Part shown: positions 33,401-42,800 of the stretch, piece by piece | Layout of the letters: each line of letters opens with the position of its first letter | Position numbering within the stretch: position 1 is the first letter of the stretch | Assembly: GCA_017548075.1 (NCBI GenBank) | Contig: JAFYNL010000049.1 | Span: 1 to 46,694 of the forward strand | Direction of reading: 5' to 3' | Source: Bacteroidaceae bacterium | Lineage (GTDB): Bacteria > Bacteroidota > Bacteroidia > Bacteroidales > Bacteroidaceae | Length of the DNA stretch: 46,694 nt | Made by a program: the position numbers and the translations under genes | Notes under the pieces: generated by a model | Told to the model about the DNA's origin: nothing | Seen by the model: the letters and a program-made list of their open reading frames with translations, nothing else | The model's database searches: none

Positions 33401-36400
33401 AATCACAGAACACCTATACAAGTTCAACTGGACTCAATGTCCTGAACCTCGCTTACTATCCTAAAGAACGAGGAGCTTACAACCTCACAACCGATGTTGA
33501 TCAGAACGGTCATCTTACTCATCCGGAAGAAAGATGGGGCGGTATGATGCGTAAACTCGACAACACAGACTTCGAGGCTCAAAACATCGAGTACATCGAA
33601 TTCTGGATGATGGACCCGTTCATCTACAAGCGTAACCTCCCTGGCAATCATGGTGGCGACCTCTATTTCAACTTAGGTGAGGTTTCTGAAGATATCCTGA
33701 AGGACGGCAAGAAGTACTTCGAGAGCGGAATGCCTGTAGACGGTAATCCACAATACTTTACTGAAGGCTATTGGGGACGCATCCCTAATAGTAGTAGCGT
33801 GACCTATGCCTTCAACAACGAAGCTGGAGCAAGAGCTAAACAAGACGTTGGTCTTAATGGTCTGAATGATGATGAAGAACGTGAGTTCGGATTATATGCC
33901 AACTACCTTCAGCAGATACAAAGCAAAGTTTCGCCAATTGTCTTCGACAGCATCTATAACGACCCTGCCAACGACAACTACCACTACTATCGCGGCTCGG
34001 ATTTCGACCAACTTAAAATGTCCATTCTGAATCGCTACAAGCGCATCAACATGCCTCAAGGCAACAGTGCCGACTCTGACACAAGACCAGAGAGCTACGA
34101 AACTGCATGGAAGGTAACTCCAGATGTAGAAGACATTAACCAAGACTACACCCTCAACGAATACGAGAAGTATTATCAGTATCATGTAAGCATTCGTCCA
34201 GAAGATATGGTTGTGGGACGCAACCACATAGCCGACAAGCGAGTGGCAAGTGTCAAACTTCGTAACGGTAACACTGAAGAATGTACCTGGTATCTTTTCC
34301 GAGTTCCCTTGACAGAATACGAAAGTAAGGAAGGTAACATCAACGACTTCACAAGTATCCGTTTCATGCGTCTCTTTATGACGGGCTTTGAGGAAGAAAC
34401 CATCTTGCGTCTTGCCACACTCGACCTCGTTCAAGGCGACTGGCGTATGTATCAGCAACCTCTTTACAATGGAGATGTTCCTTCTAGTGGAGGTGGCACA
34501 TTGGAGATTAGTACAGTTTGTATCGAAGAGAACAACGACAAGCAACCTGTTAACTATGTCCTACCTCCAGGAATCACTCGAATCACTGACCCTTCGCAAT
34601 CTCAACTTGTAGAAGCCAACGAACAGGCTATGTGTATGGTGGCTCGCAATCTTGGTGGAAGTGAAGCAAAGGCTGTTTATAAGAACTGCAACTACGATAT
34701 GCGTCAGTACAAGCATTTGCAAATGTATGTTCACGCCAATGCCCTCGCAGAGAATATCACCTCTACTACCGACGGAGAATGCAGCGTCTTCATACGTCTT
34801 GGATCTGATTACAAGAGTAACTACTACGAATACGAAGTGCCTTTGAAACTTACTCCAGAAGGTTATTATGATACTTATAGTGCTCAAGGTTGCTTGGCAG
34901 TTTGGCCTGCAGAAAATATGGTCGACATCAACTTCGACCTCTTTACATCGCTAAAGAAGCAAAGAAATGCTCAAGCAAGCATTGGCGTGGCATCCATGAA
35001 CCGTCTCTTCTCGACTTACGATGAGGACCATCCCAACAATCGCATATCCATCATGGGTAATCCTACACTTGGTGAGGTCAAGACAATTATGATTGGCATT
35101 CGTAACAATAGTGGTAGGACGAAGAGCATTGAGGTATGGGCTAACGAATTGCGACTTCAAGAGTTCAGTAACTCAGGTGGTTGGGCAGCGCAAGGAAGCC
35201 TTCAAGTACAGGTCAGTGACTTAGGTTCAGTAAATGCGACTGCCAAGATGATAACTTCCGGCTTTGGTGGCATCGAACAAAGTGTGGCACAGAGAAAGAA
35301 CGAGGACAATCTCAACTACTCCATCTCTACACACTTCGACCTTGGTCGTCTCCTTCCTGAGAAGGCTAAACTTACGGTTCCGATGTACTATAGTTATAGT
35401 AAGGAAAAGATATCGCCTAAGTATAATCCCTTCGATACGGATATGCTTCTCGACGATGCTCTCGATGCCCTTGCCAATGAGCAACAGCGCGATTCTCTGC
35501 GAAGCCTGACTAATCATACAGAAACCAATAAGAATCTCTCCTTTACAGGCATTAGGCTTAACATCAGCACTCGTAAGCATCCCATGCCATACGACCCTGC
35601 TAACTTTACTTTCGGTTACAGCCGCTCCTCTCAATTCACAGAGGGACAGACAACTGTCTATGAGCGTGAGCTCAACTGGAAAGCCAATATGAACTACTCC
35701 TGGAGCCCGAACTGGAAGACTTGGGAGCCTTTCAAGAACCTCAAAGGAAAGAGCAAGTGGTTGGACATCATCAAAGCACAGAACCTTGCCTATGCTCCGC
35801 AAAGCATCACGTTCTCAACCGACATGAACCGTAACTACTACGAACTTCAGGAACGTGACCTCGAGAATCCTAGTGACCTCTCTGCTTTGCCAGCCACATT
35901 CAGTCAAAACTGGACTTGGAATCGCAACTTCTCACTAAAGTGGGACATCTTCAAAGCCTTGCACTTCTCCTTCCAAAGTGGCACAAAGGCTGAGATTGAA
36001 GAGCCTTATACACAAATCAACAAAGACCTTTATCCTGACCGTTACGAGGCCTGGAAAGATTCTGTGAAGTGGAGTCTTCGGAACTTCGGCCGTCCTCTCG
36101 ATTATCATCAGAACACACAACTCAGTTATAAGTTGCCTTTGGAAAAGATTCCTGTCTTTGATTGGGCTTCCGTCGATGGTGCTTATACCGCCAACTATAC
36201 TTGGAAACGCGGCGCAGAAAGAGTTGGTCGTCCGTCTCTTGGCAATACTATTAATTCTCAGCGCACAGTTAACATCAACGGCAGACTCGACTTGGAGAAA
36301 CTCTACAATCACAGCAAATTCCTTCAGGAAGCTAACAAGCGCTTCTCTGCTGCCAATGCTAAGGCTGGTGCAAATCAGAAACGTGCTGAAAAAGAGAAGG

Positions 36401-38331
36401 AAGAGAAAGCAAAGAAAGCTGCTAAAGAAAAGGAGAGAGACGCTCGCCAGAGAGCAGAGCAAGAGTCGATGAATACTGGAGAGTCTGTAGATAGCATCCT
36501 TGCAAGACAGCAGAATGCGGGTGGTAAGCAAGGTAATGCAGCTGGTGTAACGAACAAGAAAAAGCCAGAGAACAAAGGCTTCGTGCAAGAGATAACTCTC
36601 TATCCTGACTCCGACCTTGTTATTGCTCACGGACAAAAGTCTAAGCGCGTTCGTGTTACTGCTCGCGACAGTAGCGGCTTTGCCTACAACATTAAATATA
36701 AGAAGGTTGACGAAAATAGCATCCGCATTGTACGGACTCCAGTTGATACAACTAGTGTGCGCTTGAATGTCATTGCATTGCCCAAAGCATCAGAGCAGAA
36801 GTGGTATGGTTTGGCACAAACTGCAGCCCGTTTCCTGATGATGATACGCAATGTCAGCATCACTTATCGCAATACCTACAACCTTGCTGTACCTGGCTTC
36901 CTGCCCGATGTTGGCGATATGCTAGGACAAAGGAAACTTGGCGGCATGTTCACACCTGGACTTGACTTTGGTTTTGGTCTTGTAGATGACTCTTATCTCA
37001 ACAAAGCAAAAGGGCGTGGGTGGCTGCTAGGAAATGATAGTGTGGCTACTCCAGCTACCATTGCAAAGACAGAAGATGTGCAAGTGAAGATGAGTTTGGA
37101 GCCCTTCACAGACCTCAAGATTGACCTCAACATGAGTCGTACGGACAACCGCAACAAGAGCATCCAATATATGTATGGAACTCCTCCAACACATAGCGGT
37201 TCGTTCAACATGACAACTATCAGCATTGGCTCTGCTTTCGCCAGCATCGGTTCTGCAGGAAACGGCTATTACAGCAAGACGTTCCAAAAGTTCCAAGACA
37301 ATATCGATATTTATCAGAAGCGTGTAGAAGACCAATATCGCGGCATTCGCTATCCTGCAGCAACAGGCATGAACGGCACTTTCAATCCTGAGAATGGAAC
37401 AGTCAACAAGTATAGTGCTGATGTTATGGTGCCTGCTTTCCTCAATGCTTATACAGGAACCAGTTCGCTCGACATCTTCCCATCACTTCTTAAGATGTTG
37501 CCAAACTGGAGCATCAACTACAAAGGTTTGAGCAACCTGCCTTGGCTGCGCGACCACTTCAAGAGCATCAACCTCACTCACGCCTACAAGAGTGTTTATG
37601 CAGTCGGCTCTTACCACTCCTACAGTTCTTGGGTTGAGTGCATGGGCACAGGCGGACTTGGCTTCATTCAGAACACTACAACTGGAGGTTATGTTCCCAA
37701 TAGTCTTCTCGACGTAAGCACAGTCAGCATCAACGAGAGTTTCTCGCCACTCATCGGCATCAATACTACCTTCAACAATAACATGACGCTCAAGTTGGAA
37801 TATAAGACCACACGAGTCCTCAACCTGAGTATGACCAGCGCTCAACTCACGGAAACAGGCTCGAAAGACTTCGTTCTTGGTTGGGGTTATAAGATAAATG
37901 ATTTCAACCTGAGCAGCATCTTCCGCGGAAAGAAAGCAAGCGAACAAGTGGCTAAGAATACTAAGACGAAAGGCAAATCGCCTAACTCAATGAACAATGA
38001 CGACCTAGGAGAGACAAGCAGAGGCGGCACTACAAGTGGTCGAGGCAACTCTGGAAAGTCAAAGATTGCTCACGATTTGAACTTGCGTTTCGACTTCAGT
38101 ATCCGCAATCAAAGCGCCATTAAGCGCGACTTGCAGAGCAATCTCTGCGAAGCTACCAGCGGCAACAAGGCCTTCAAGACTAGTGCGCAAGTCGATTATA
38201 CAATGAGCAGAATGGTGACACTCAGCCTTTTCTACGACCGTCAACGCTCTGCCCCACTCCTTTCAAGCAGCAGCTATCCTACCATTACTCAGGACTTCGG
38301 AATGACCATGAAGTTCTCTCTCACAAGGTAA
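30490..38331 (+). CDS. sprA: Cell surface protein SprA (Sov), outer-membrane translocon of the type IX secretion system
   Basis: 2613 residues, longer than the roughly 2400-2500 usual in the family. Signal sequence about 1-22. Residues ~95-150 are an unusual Ser/Gly-rich stretch ('GSSTGTRGSSSSGGRSGG'). Recognisable SprA segments include 'GPGGVQIKTQGSAELKVG', 'KINMNLNYNTQATFDYD', 'GNVSFPSNISLVPGVSSLFGL', 'SYLDDFESS' and the C-terminal strand 'ITQDFGMTMKFSLTR'. The protein forms a very large single-chain beta-barrel through which T9SS cargo crosses the outer membrane. A Lys/Glu/Ala-rich charged insert lies at about 1950-2000. Start choice: an AAGGAG at 30461 is 24 bases upstream and precedes a 4-codon frame, so the start is not firmly fixed. 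Four putative cargo genes are in this window. Confidence 0.96.
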   Translation: MSARKIILALCVLASINVLLAMSHSYMLEASEQAAPADTVSDGKPRYSVRKTGTQDTKDLKKKTADLKEPDNLKTEVIYDEKDNTYTIGTSFSGSEGSGAGQGTRGGSSTGTRGSSSSGGRSGGRSQNTSSASSTGAAGASSGSIIPGRAGFTLGTATSFLNAPVLMSPEEYQEWSLQNSMQQYWRQKNAEAFEAEGKNKFDFTDMHFSLGPAEKIFGPGGVQIKTQGSAELKVGVNSKKVNNPALAASRRKTIGFDFDEKINLSLNGKVGDKINMNLNYNTQATFDYDAQNLKLKYDGKEDEIVKLIEAGNVSFPSNISLVPGVSSLFGLRTDVQFGKLKIQSVVSQKKSSSSSVSSKGGSQTTNFEFSATNYEENRHFFLSHFFRERYDKNMESLPTISSGINIKRVEIWVTNKSGRTENNRNIIALADLGEPSYIYNTDLWTNTGINVPSNRSNSEYDRLINDYPDARDISQATTILDGIYNFQGSIDYEKLQAARKLSSSEYTVNNALGYVSLSSTLQVDDVLAVAYEYTYMGTTYQVGEFASDLTDNSKALFVKLLKGTSGSPKLPTWRLMMKNVYYLGTQKVLADKFRLDIKYQSDSTGVYLSYLPEEQFKNTILLRALNLDRLDAKNNPHPNGQFDYVEGYTISKGRIIFPVAEPFGEHLAKWIGNPALADKYCFRELYDSTKTVAKQISEHDKFLLTGRYKGTNAGEIDLGVTNIARGSVVVTAGGVTLTENSDYTVDYNMGRVTIINQSLIDAGTNISASVESNDTYGMQRKTMLGLNMDYAINKNFTVGGTLMYLSEQPLTTKVSMGNEPLKNTLWGLHVSWKKESQWLTNIIDKLPLIQCTQPSLISFNGEFAQLIAGQNHSVQGDASYLDDFESSSIKSSLTQPTYWTMSSTPSMFAESKMTANAAYGYNRALLAWYYVDPIFTRRSSTLTPSHIKSDLDQLSNHYVREVYERELYPQKSQNTYTSSTGLNVLNLAYYPKERGAYNLTTDVDQNGHLTHPEERWGGMMRKLDNTDFEAQNIEYIEFWMMDPFIYKRNLPGNHGGDLYFNLGEVSEDILKDGKKYFESGMPVDGNPQYFTEGYWGRIPNSSSVTYAFNNEAGARAKQDVGLNGLNDDEEREFGLYANYLQQIQSKVSPIVFDSIYNDPANDNYHYYRGSDFDQLKMSILNRYKRINMPQGNSADSDTRPESYETAWKVTPDVEDINQDYTLNEYEKYYQYHVSIRPEDMVVGRNHIADKRVASVKLRNGNTEECTWYLFRVPLTEYESKEGNINDFTSIRFMRLFMTGFEEETILRLATLDLVQGDWRMYQQPLYNGDVPSSGGGTLEISTVCIEENNDKQPVNYVLPPGITRITDPSQSQLVEANEQAMCMVARNLGGSEAKAVYKNCNYDMRQYKHLQMYVHANALAENITSTTDGECSVFIRLGSDYKSNYYEYEVPLKLTPEGYYDTYSAQGCLAVWPAENMVDINFDLFTSLKKQRNAQASIGVASMNRLFSTYDEDHPNNRISIMGNPTLGEVKTIMIGIRNNSGRTKSIEVWANELRLQEFSNSGGWAAQGSLQVQVSDLGSVNATAKMITSGFGGIEQSVAQRKNEDNLNYSISTHFDLGRLLPEKAKLTVPMYYSYSKEKISPKYNPFDTDMLLDDALDALANEQQRDSLRSLTNHTETNKNLSFTGIRLNISTRKHPMPYDPANFTFGYSRSSQFTEGQTTVYERELNWKANMNYSWSPNWKTWEPFKNLKGKSKWLDIIKAQNLAYAPQSITFSTDMNRNYYELQERDLENPSDLSALPATFSQNWTWNRNFSLKWDIFKALHFSFQSGTKAEIEEPYTQINKDLYPDRYEAWKDSVKWSLRNFGRPLDYHQNTQLSYKLPLEKIPVFDWASVDGAYTANYTWKRGAERVGRPSLGNTINSQRTVNINGRLDLEKLYNHSKFLQEANKRFSAANAKAGANQKRAEKEKEEKAKKAAKEKERDARQRAEQESMNTGESVDSILARQQNAGGKQGNAAGVTNKKKPENKGFVQEITLYPDSDLVIAHGQKSKRVRVTARDSSGFAYNIKYKKVDENSIRIVRTPVDTTSVRLNVIALPKASEQKWYGLAQTAARFLMMIRNVSITYRNTYNLAVPGFLPDVGDMLGQRKLGGMFTPGLDFGFGLVDDSYLNKAKGRGWLLGNDSVATPATIAKTEDVQVKMSLEPFTDLKIDLNMSRTDNRNKSIQYMYGTPPTHSGSFNMTTISIGSAFASIGSAGNGYYSKTFQKFQDNIDIYQKRVEDQYRGIRYPAATGMNGTFNPENGTVNKYSADVMVPAFLNAYTGTSSLDIFPSLLKMLPNWSINYKGLSNLPWLRDHFKSINLTHAYKSVYAVGSYHSYSSWVECMGTGGLGFIQNTTTGGYVPNSLLDVSTVSINESFSPLIGINTTFNNNMTLKLEYKTTRVLNLSMTSAQLTETGSKDFVLGWGYKINDFNLSSIFRGKKASEQVAKNTKTKGKSPNSMNNDDLGETSRGGTTSGRGNSGKSKIAHDLNLRFDFSIRNQSAIKRDLQSNLCEATSGNKAFKTSAQVDYTMSRMVTLSLFYDRQRSAPLLSSSSYPTITQDFGMTMKFSLTR

Positions 38332-38362
38332 AAAGGTTGCCTGTTTCAACTAAGCTCAGTTA

Positions 38363-38438
38363 AATTGCAAACGTAACGTGTTATGTTGGCAAAGTTAACG
38401 TGTTAAGTTGGCGAACTTAACGTGTTATGTTTGGCAAC
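38363..38438 (+). repeat. 22-bp intergenic tandem repeat, array E (3 units plus a partial one)
   Basis: Units start at 38363, 38385 and 38407, with a 10-bp partial unit at 38429. It begins 31 bp after the sprA stop. Same orientation as arrays A-D. No array is found further downstream in the accessory region. Confidence 0.9.
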
Positions 38439-38504
38439 TATCCACGCGTACTTTCAAATCAACCCCAGACATCTTGATTAAGGAACCTAATGTAGGCACA
38501 AAAA

Positions 38505-38534
38505 AAGATTCCTGATCTCACGACCAAGAATCTT
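38505..38534 (+). other. Hairpin with leader-like sequence before a small frame
   Basis: AAGATTC (38505-38511) pairs with GAATCTT (38528-38534) across a 16-base loop, then 'AATCTAATACC' directly precedes the ATG at 38556. It looks like the 5' leader of a gene. Most of 38439-38956 holds nothing else I can identify. Confidence 0.4.
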
Positions 38535-38555
38535 CAACCTTAAAAATCTAATACC

Positions 38556-38687
38556 ATGAAAAACACTTTTGCTTCGCGGTGCGGACGATTTTTGAACATC
38601 CTCCGAACCTTAGTGTGCACTTGTCTGATATTTAACACCTTACAAGTATTATCTTTTTAGGTCAAGCCTTTTTCTTTGATGAGTAAC
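38556..38687 (+). CDS. Possible 43-residue hydrophobic peptide or gene remnant
   Basis: The frame opens MKNTFASRCGRFLNILRT and continues with a hydrophobic stretch LVCTCLIFNTFTSIIFLG. It could be the signal peptide or membrane helix of a gene lost when the accessory region inserted, a genuine small membrane peptide, or chance. The start context after a leader-like hairpin is the only support. No homologue was recognised. Confidence 0.25.
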
Positions 38688-38956
38688 ATTTGGTGAGTCT
38701 CATATTGACACTTTTTCATTGTATATTTTTCTATTACAATTTTCAGTAAAGTTCAATCTTGAGACACTTGCTACTCCATTTTTTTGAGTTTTCAGGAAAC
38801 AAATTTCTCTATGTTGGGAAATTGTCACCTTGGCAATTTTTCGCTAAAAACTACCAGTATTCAAATGAGGCTCAGTTAAAAAAAGTTAAATTTTTCAAGC
38901 TTGTCGAAGCATGTCCAAAACATTTCGACAAATCTCGTTTTTTCGAGCATCGCCAT

Positions 38957-38987
38957 TTTGATGTATGAGAGAAATGACTTACCTTTG
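38957..38987 (+). promoter_or_regulatory. Promoter upstream of the HTH-like gene
   Basis: -33 TTTG at 38957-38960 and -7 TACCTTTG at 38980-38987 with 19 bp spacing. The start codon at 39111 is about 120 bases downstream. The leader contains an 11-base direct repeat TACATCGCAAA at 39008 and 39031. A minus-strand -7-like box (TACTTTTG) overlaps the second copy. Confidence 0.65.
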
Positions 38988-39110
38988 TCACAGGTCAAAT
39001 TCTCGTGTACATCGCAAAGGTTCACTTGAATACATCGCAAAAGTACAAAAAAAAATTGGATGTAGCACAAGCTAATGCAAAAATTATTGTTTAACTTAAA
39101 ATTTTAGAAT

Positions 39111-39680
39111 ATGGCTAGTAGAAAATTAACCTCTGAACAAGCTAATTGGCTGTTTCTCCACTTCCCAAACAAAACCAATAAGGAACTCGCAGAAGAACTG
39201 ACTGAAATGATTCGTAAGGAGAACCAAATCAAACTGACTAGGTTGAACAAATTGCTTGAAGAAGATTTTGGCGAATCAGCCAAGAAAATCATCGATAATA
39301 AGATTAAAGCCATAAACAAATTCAAAGCTGTCTCTGAATCATTAATAAAAAGGTACGCGCGTGAGTTGCATTGTCCTCGCAAGTCTAGAGAACATCTGAT
39401 TATGTGTAACCAAGTTAAAGCAAAAGCCACAAACATCAAGAGATGGATGAAGAAAGCCGAGAAAGTAGAACATATCATGGAATGGCTACGAACCTTTGAT
39501 GAAAAGGACACACGTTTCTGCGTCATTGAAGGTAATGGACAATTGAAGAGCTTTAGAGTTTCCATAAACAGATTCAACAAGGAAGAAGGATTCGACAGAA
39601 GTATATTCCTTACATCTCAGTTCATTCCTGAGATTAGCCTGCTTCGTGTGCATGCTTCACTCTTCAGGGCATTTCAATAA
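39111..39680 (+). CDS. Hypothetical protein with possible N-terminal helix-turn-helix
   Basis: 189 residues, basic, without signal peptide or membrane segment. The opening 'LTSEQANWLFLHFPNKTNKELAEELTEMI' reads like a homeodomain-like or HTH region ('NKELAEEL' as the first helix). Residues 35-130 are mostly charged helices ('KKIIDNKIKAINKFKAV', 'KAKATNIKRWMKKAEKVEHIMEWL'). The end is a mixed alpha/beta stretch without known motifs. It lies 164 bp upstream of the primase-helicase gene, with a stable hairpin and a palindrome between them, so it may regulate or assist that gene. I do not recognise a family. Confidence 0.72.
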   Translation: MASRKLTSEQANWLFLHFPNKTNKELAEELTEMIRKENQIKLTRLNKLLEEDFGESAKKIIDNKIKAINKFKAVSESLIKRYARELHCPRKSREHLIMCNQVKAKATNIKRWMKKAEKVEHIMEWLRTFDEKDTRFCVIEGNGQLKSFRVSINRFNKEEGFDRSIFLTSQFIPEISLLRVHASLFRAFQ

Positions 39681-39753
39681 TTGATAAAAATAACCAACTG
39701 CTGAGTCGAATATGACAAAAGGCAAGTTGGCGCTCTTGAATATCAAAGTCCAA

Positions 39754-39781
39754 CCCTGACCATCCGCGAGGACCGTCAGGG
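39754..39781 (+). other. Stable RNA hairpin between the HTH-like gene and the primase gene
   Basis: CCCTGAC (39754-39760) pairs with GTCAGGG (39775-39781). Inside, TCC and GGA pair around the loop GCGA, a GNRA-type tetraloop. No T-run follows, so a structured leader element is as likely as a terminator. Confidence 0.5.
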
Positions 39782-39801
39782 ATGGCACCATTTTGAAAAT
39801 C

Positions 39802-39829
39802 TTGACATATTAGATATGGTATATGTCAA
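39802..39829. promoter_or_regulatory. Operator-like palindrome upstream of the primase-helicase gene
   Basis: Perfect 9-bp inverted repeat TTGACATAT (39802-39810) and ATATGTCAA (39821-39829) with a 10-bp spacer, ending 15 bp before the ATG at 39845. Size and spacing suit a dimeric HTH regulator. Confidence 0.55.
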
Positions 39830-39844
39830 ACATAAACATATACA

Positions 39845-42800
39845 ATGGCAATGATTAAACAATCTGACATCGATAGGGTTCTGGATGCTTGCAACATCGT
39901 GGATGTTGTCAAGGACTACGGCATTCAGTTGAAGCAGAAAGGCAGGTACCTCTTTGCGTGCTGCCCTTTCCATAAAGAGAAGACTGGCTCTTTTTGTGTT
40001 TCATATGAGACTGATACGTACCATTGTTTCGGATGTCACGAACATGGGAACAGCATCAGCTTCGTAATGAAATCCGATGGCTGCTCATTCCCTGAAGCTG
40101 TAAAGAAACTGGCTCAGAAATACCACATCGATATTGAGGAACGTGAGCCTACTGCTCAGGAGGAAATGGAAAGGAAGCAGAAGGAAGCGATGTACATAGC
40201 CAATGAGATTCTGGCGAAATTCTATCATGAGCTGCTTCTTAAAAATGCTGAAGCTTGCAAATATGCCTACAAAAGATGGGGAGAGGAATACTGCAAGAAA
40301 CATCTCATTGGCTATTGTCCTCTAGGCGCACGACTGATTGATAAGCTGGGCATATCACAGGAAATCATCGAACAACTGGGGTTGAAGAATAAAGGTGGGT
40401 ATGACTTCTTCAATGAACGTGTTGTCATTCCTATTCGTGACAGAAACCAGCATATCATTGGCTTCACAGCTCGCAGTGTTCCTATTCCCCAAGACAAGTA
40501 TAAAGGCAGTGATAAGGAGCCTGCAAAGTATATGAATAGCAAAGATAGCATCATTTACAACAAGAAAAGCTCCTTTTTCGGTGCTGATACGGCTTGGGGG
40601 AGTATTGCCAGGACTGGTGTCTGCAATGTGGTTGAAGGTGCTCCTGATTGTATGCGACTGCATATCATCGGTGTCCCTAACACTTTGGCTCCCTTGGGCA
40701 CTGCATGGACGGAGGAACATTGCGATATTCTGAAGAAGAAGGCTTCACATATCTGCTTCATACCTGATGCCGACCCGCCTAAGTCCGGAGAGAAGTTCGG
40801 ACCTGGCATCAAGGCTGTGATGGAATCCGGTGAAGTCGCCATGAAGTTCGGCTTCACTGTCTCGGTGAAGCAGATACCCGTCGGCAAGAAGAAAAAGGAT
40901 CCTGATGATTACTGCAAGACTAAAGACAAATTTGACAAACTGAAGGAAACAGATTTTGTGCTTTGGCTGGCTGACCTGCTATTTGAAAAGAATATGACTA
41001 CTGAGCAGGAAGGTAAGGTCATTAACAGACTGGCTGCACTCATGGCCTACCTTGCTGATGATACCATTATAGACAGGTATATCTCTAAGCTGACAAAATA
41101 CGTTCCATCCAAACGTGTATGGCAGAAGTCTGTGGATAAACAGCGAAATGAACAGGCGGAAGCAGAGGCTAAAGCGAAAGAGGAAAAGGACTCTAACCTC
41201 TTCAAAAGATACGGATTCAATGTCGAGAAAGACAGTTACTACTACTCTATATCCGAGAAAGGCGGTGTGTATGTCTGGAGCAATTTCACCATGCAACCGC
41301 TTTTCCATATCAAAGACAGCGTGAATGCCAAGCGTATATACTTGCTGAAGAACGAACATGGATTGGAGGAGCTGGTGGAATTGAAACAGGAAGACTTGGT
41401 TTCTCTGCAAAGGTTCATGCTACGTATCGAGGGATTGGGAAATTTCATCTGGAAAGCTTCTAATCGTGAATTGCTCAAACTGAAGGAATTCCTTTATGAA
41501 CAAACGGAAACAGCTGAAGAAATTCGACAGTTGGGATGGCAGAAATATGGCTTCTTTGCCTTCGGTAATGGTATCTTCCATGAAGGGAAGTTCCTCAAAG
41601 TTGACAAGTATGGCATCGTTCGGCTGCCACAAGGGAATTTCTATTTGCCTGCTAACTCTAATATCTACCGCAATGACGCTAAGTTGTTCCAGTTTGAACG
41701 CCGATTTGTTCATCAGGGATTGTCTACGATTTCACTTCGTGATTTCTCCGAGCAGATTTTCACTGTATTCGGGAACAATGGGCGCATCGGCTTTATGTTC
41801 CTGCTGGCTACGCTGTTCCGAGACATCGTAACAAGGGTGACACGCTCTTTCCCTATCCTGAATCTCTTCGGACCTAAAGGCTCGGGCAAGTCGGAACTGG
41901 GACATACGCTGATGTCGTTCTTCATCATCGAGAATGTGCCGCCTAACATACAAAACTCAACTATTCCCGCGCTTAATGACACGGTGGCTGCTGTGGCGAA
42001 TGCCTTGGTACATATCGATGAGTTCAAGAACAGTCTTGACATCAATAAGAATGAGTTCCTGAAAGGTATGTGGGACGGCACCGGAAGAACACGCATGAAC
42101 ATGGACTTGGACAAGAAAAAGGAAACAACGTCTGTGAATGCTGGTGTCATCCTCTCTGGACAGGAAATGCCTACTGCTGACATCGCTCTTTTTTCACGTC
42201 TTATCTTCCTTTCTTTCTCGAAGTCTGAATTCGATGATGAGGAGAAAACAAACTACCTGAAGCTGAAACAAATGAGGGCACAGGGTATGTCTCACCTTAC
42301 CCTTGAAATACTGACTCACAGAAAGAACGTGGAAACATCTTTCACCGAACTCTATCAGCTAACGCTATCGGAGGTCAACGAAAGATTGAAGGACATTGCC
42401 ATTGAGGACAGAATCTTGCTGAATTGGCTATCTCCATTGGCTGTAATACGATGTCTGGAGAATGTCCTTGATACTTCTCTTTCATATAAAGATATGCTGA
42501 ATATCTGTGTGGATGGCATACGCTTTCAAAATGCCCAGTGTAAACAGAACAATGAACTGGCGAATTTCTGGAAAGTGGTAATGTTCCTCGTCGGGGAAGG
42601 GTATTTGATTGATGGCGGGGATTTTCGTGTCGAATATGTACGACGGCTCAAAACTGATATTGTTAATGTGGAATGGAATGAATTAAGGCCGGTTCTCTAT
42701 ATTCAGAAATCTCGCTTGTTCATGCTCTATAAAAAGAATGGAAAGGCTGTGGGGGATACTGTCCTGCCTGAAGGCTCTCTGCTTTACTATCTCGAACACT

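Noticed and set aside
38876-39070. 64-codon minus-strand frame
   Set aside because: AT-rich, Phe/Lys-rich, without homology or start context; it overlaps a plus-strand promoter.
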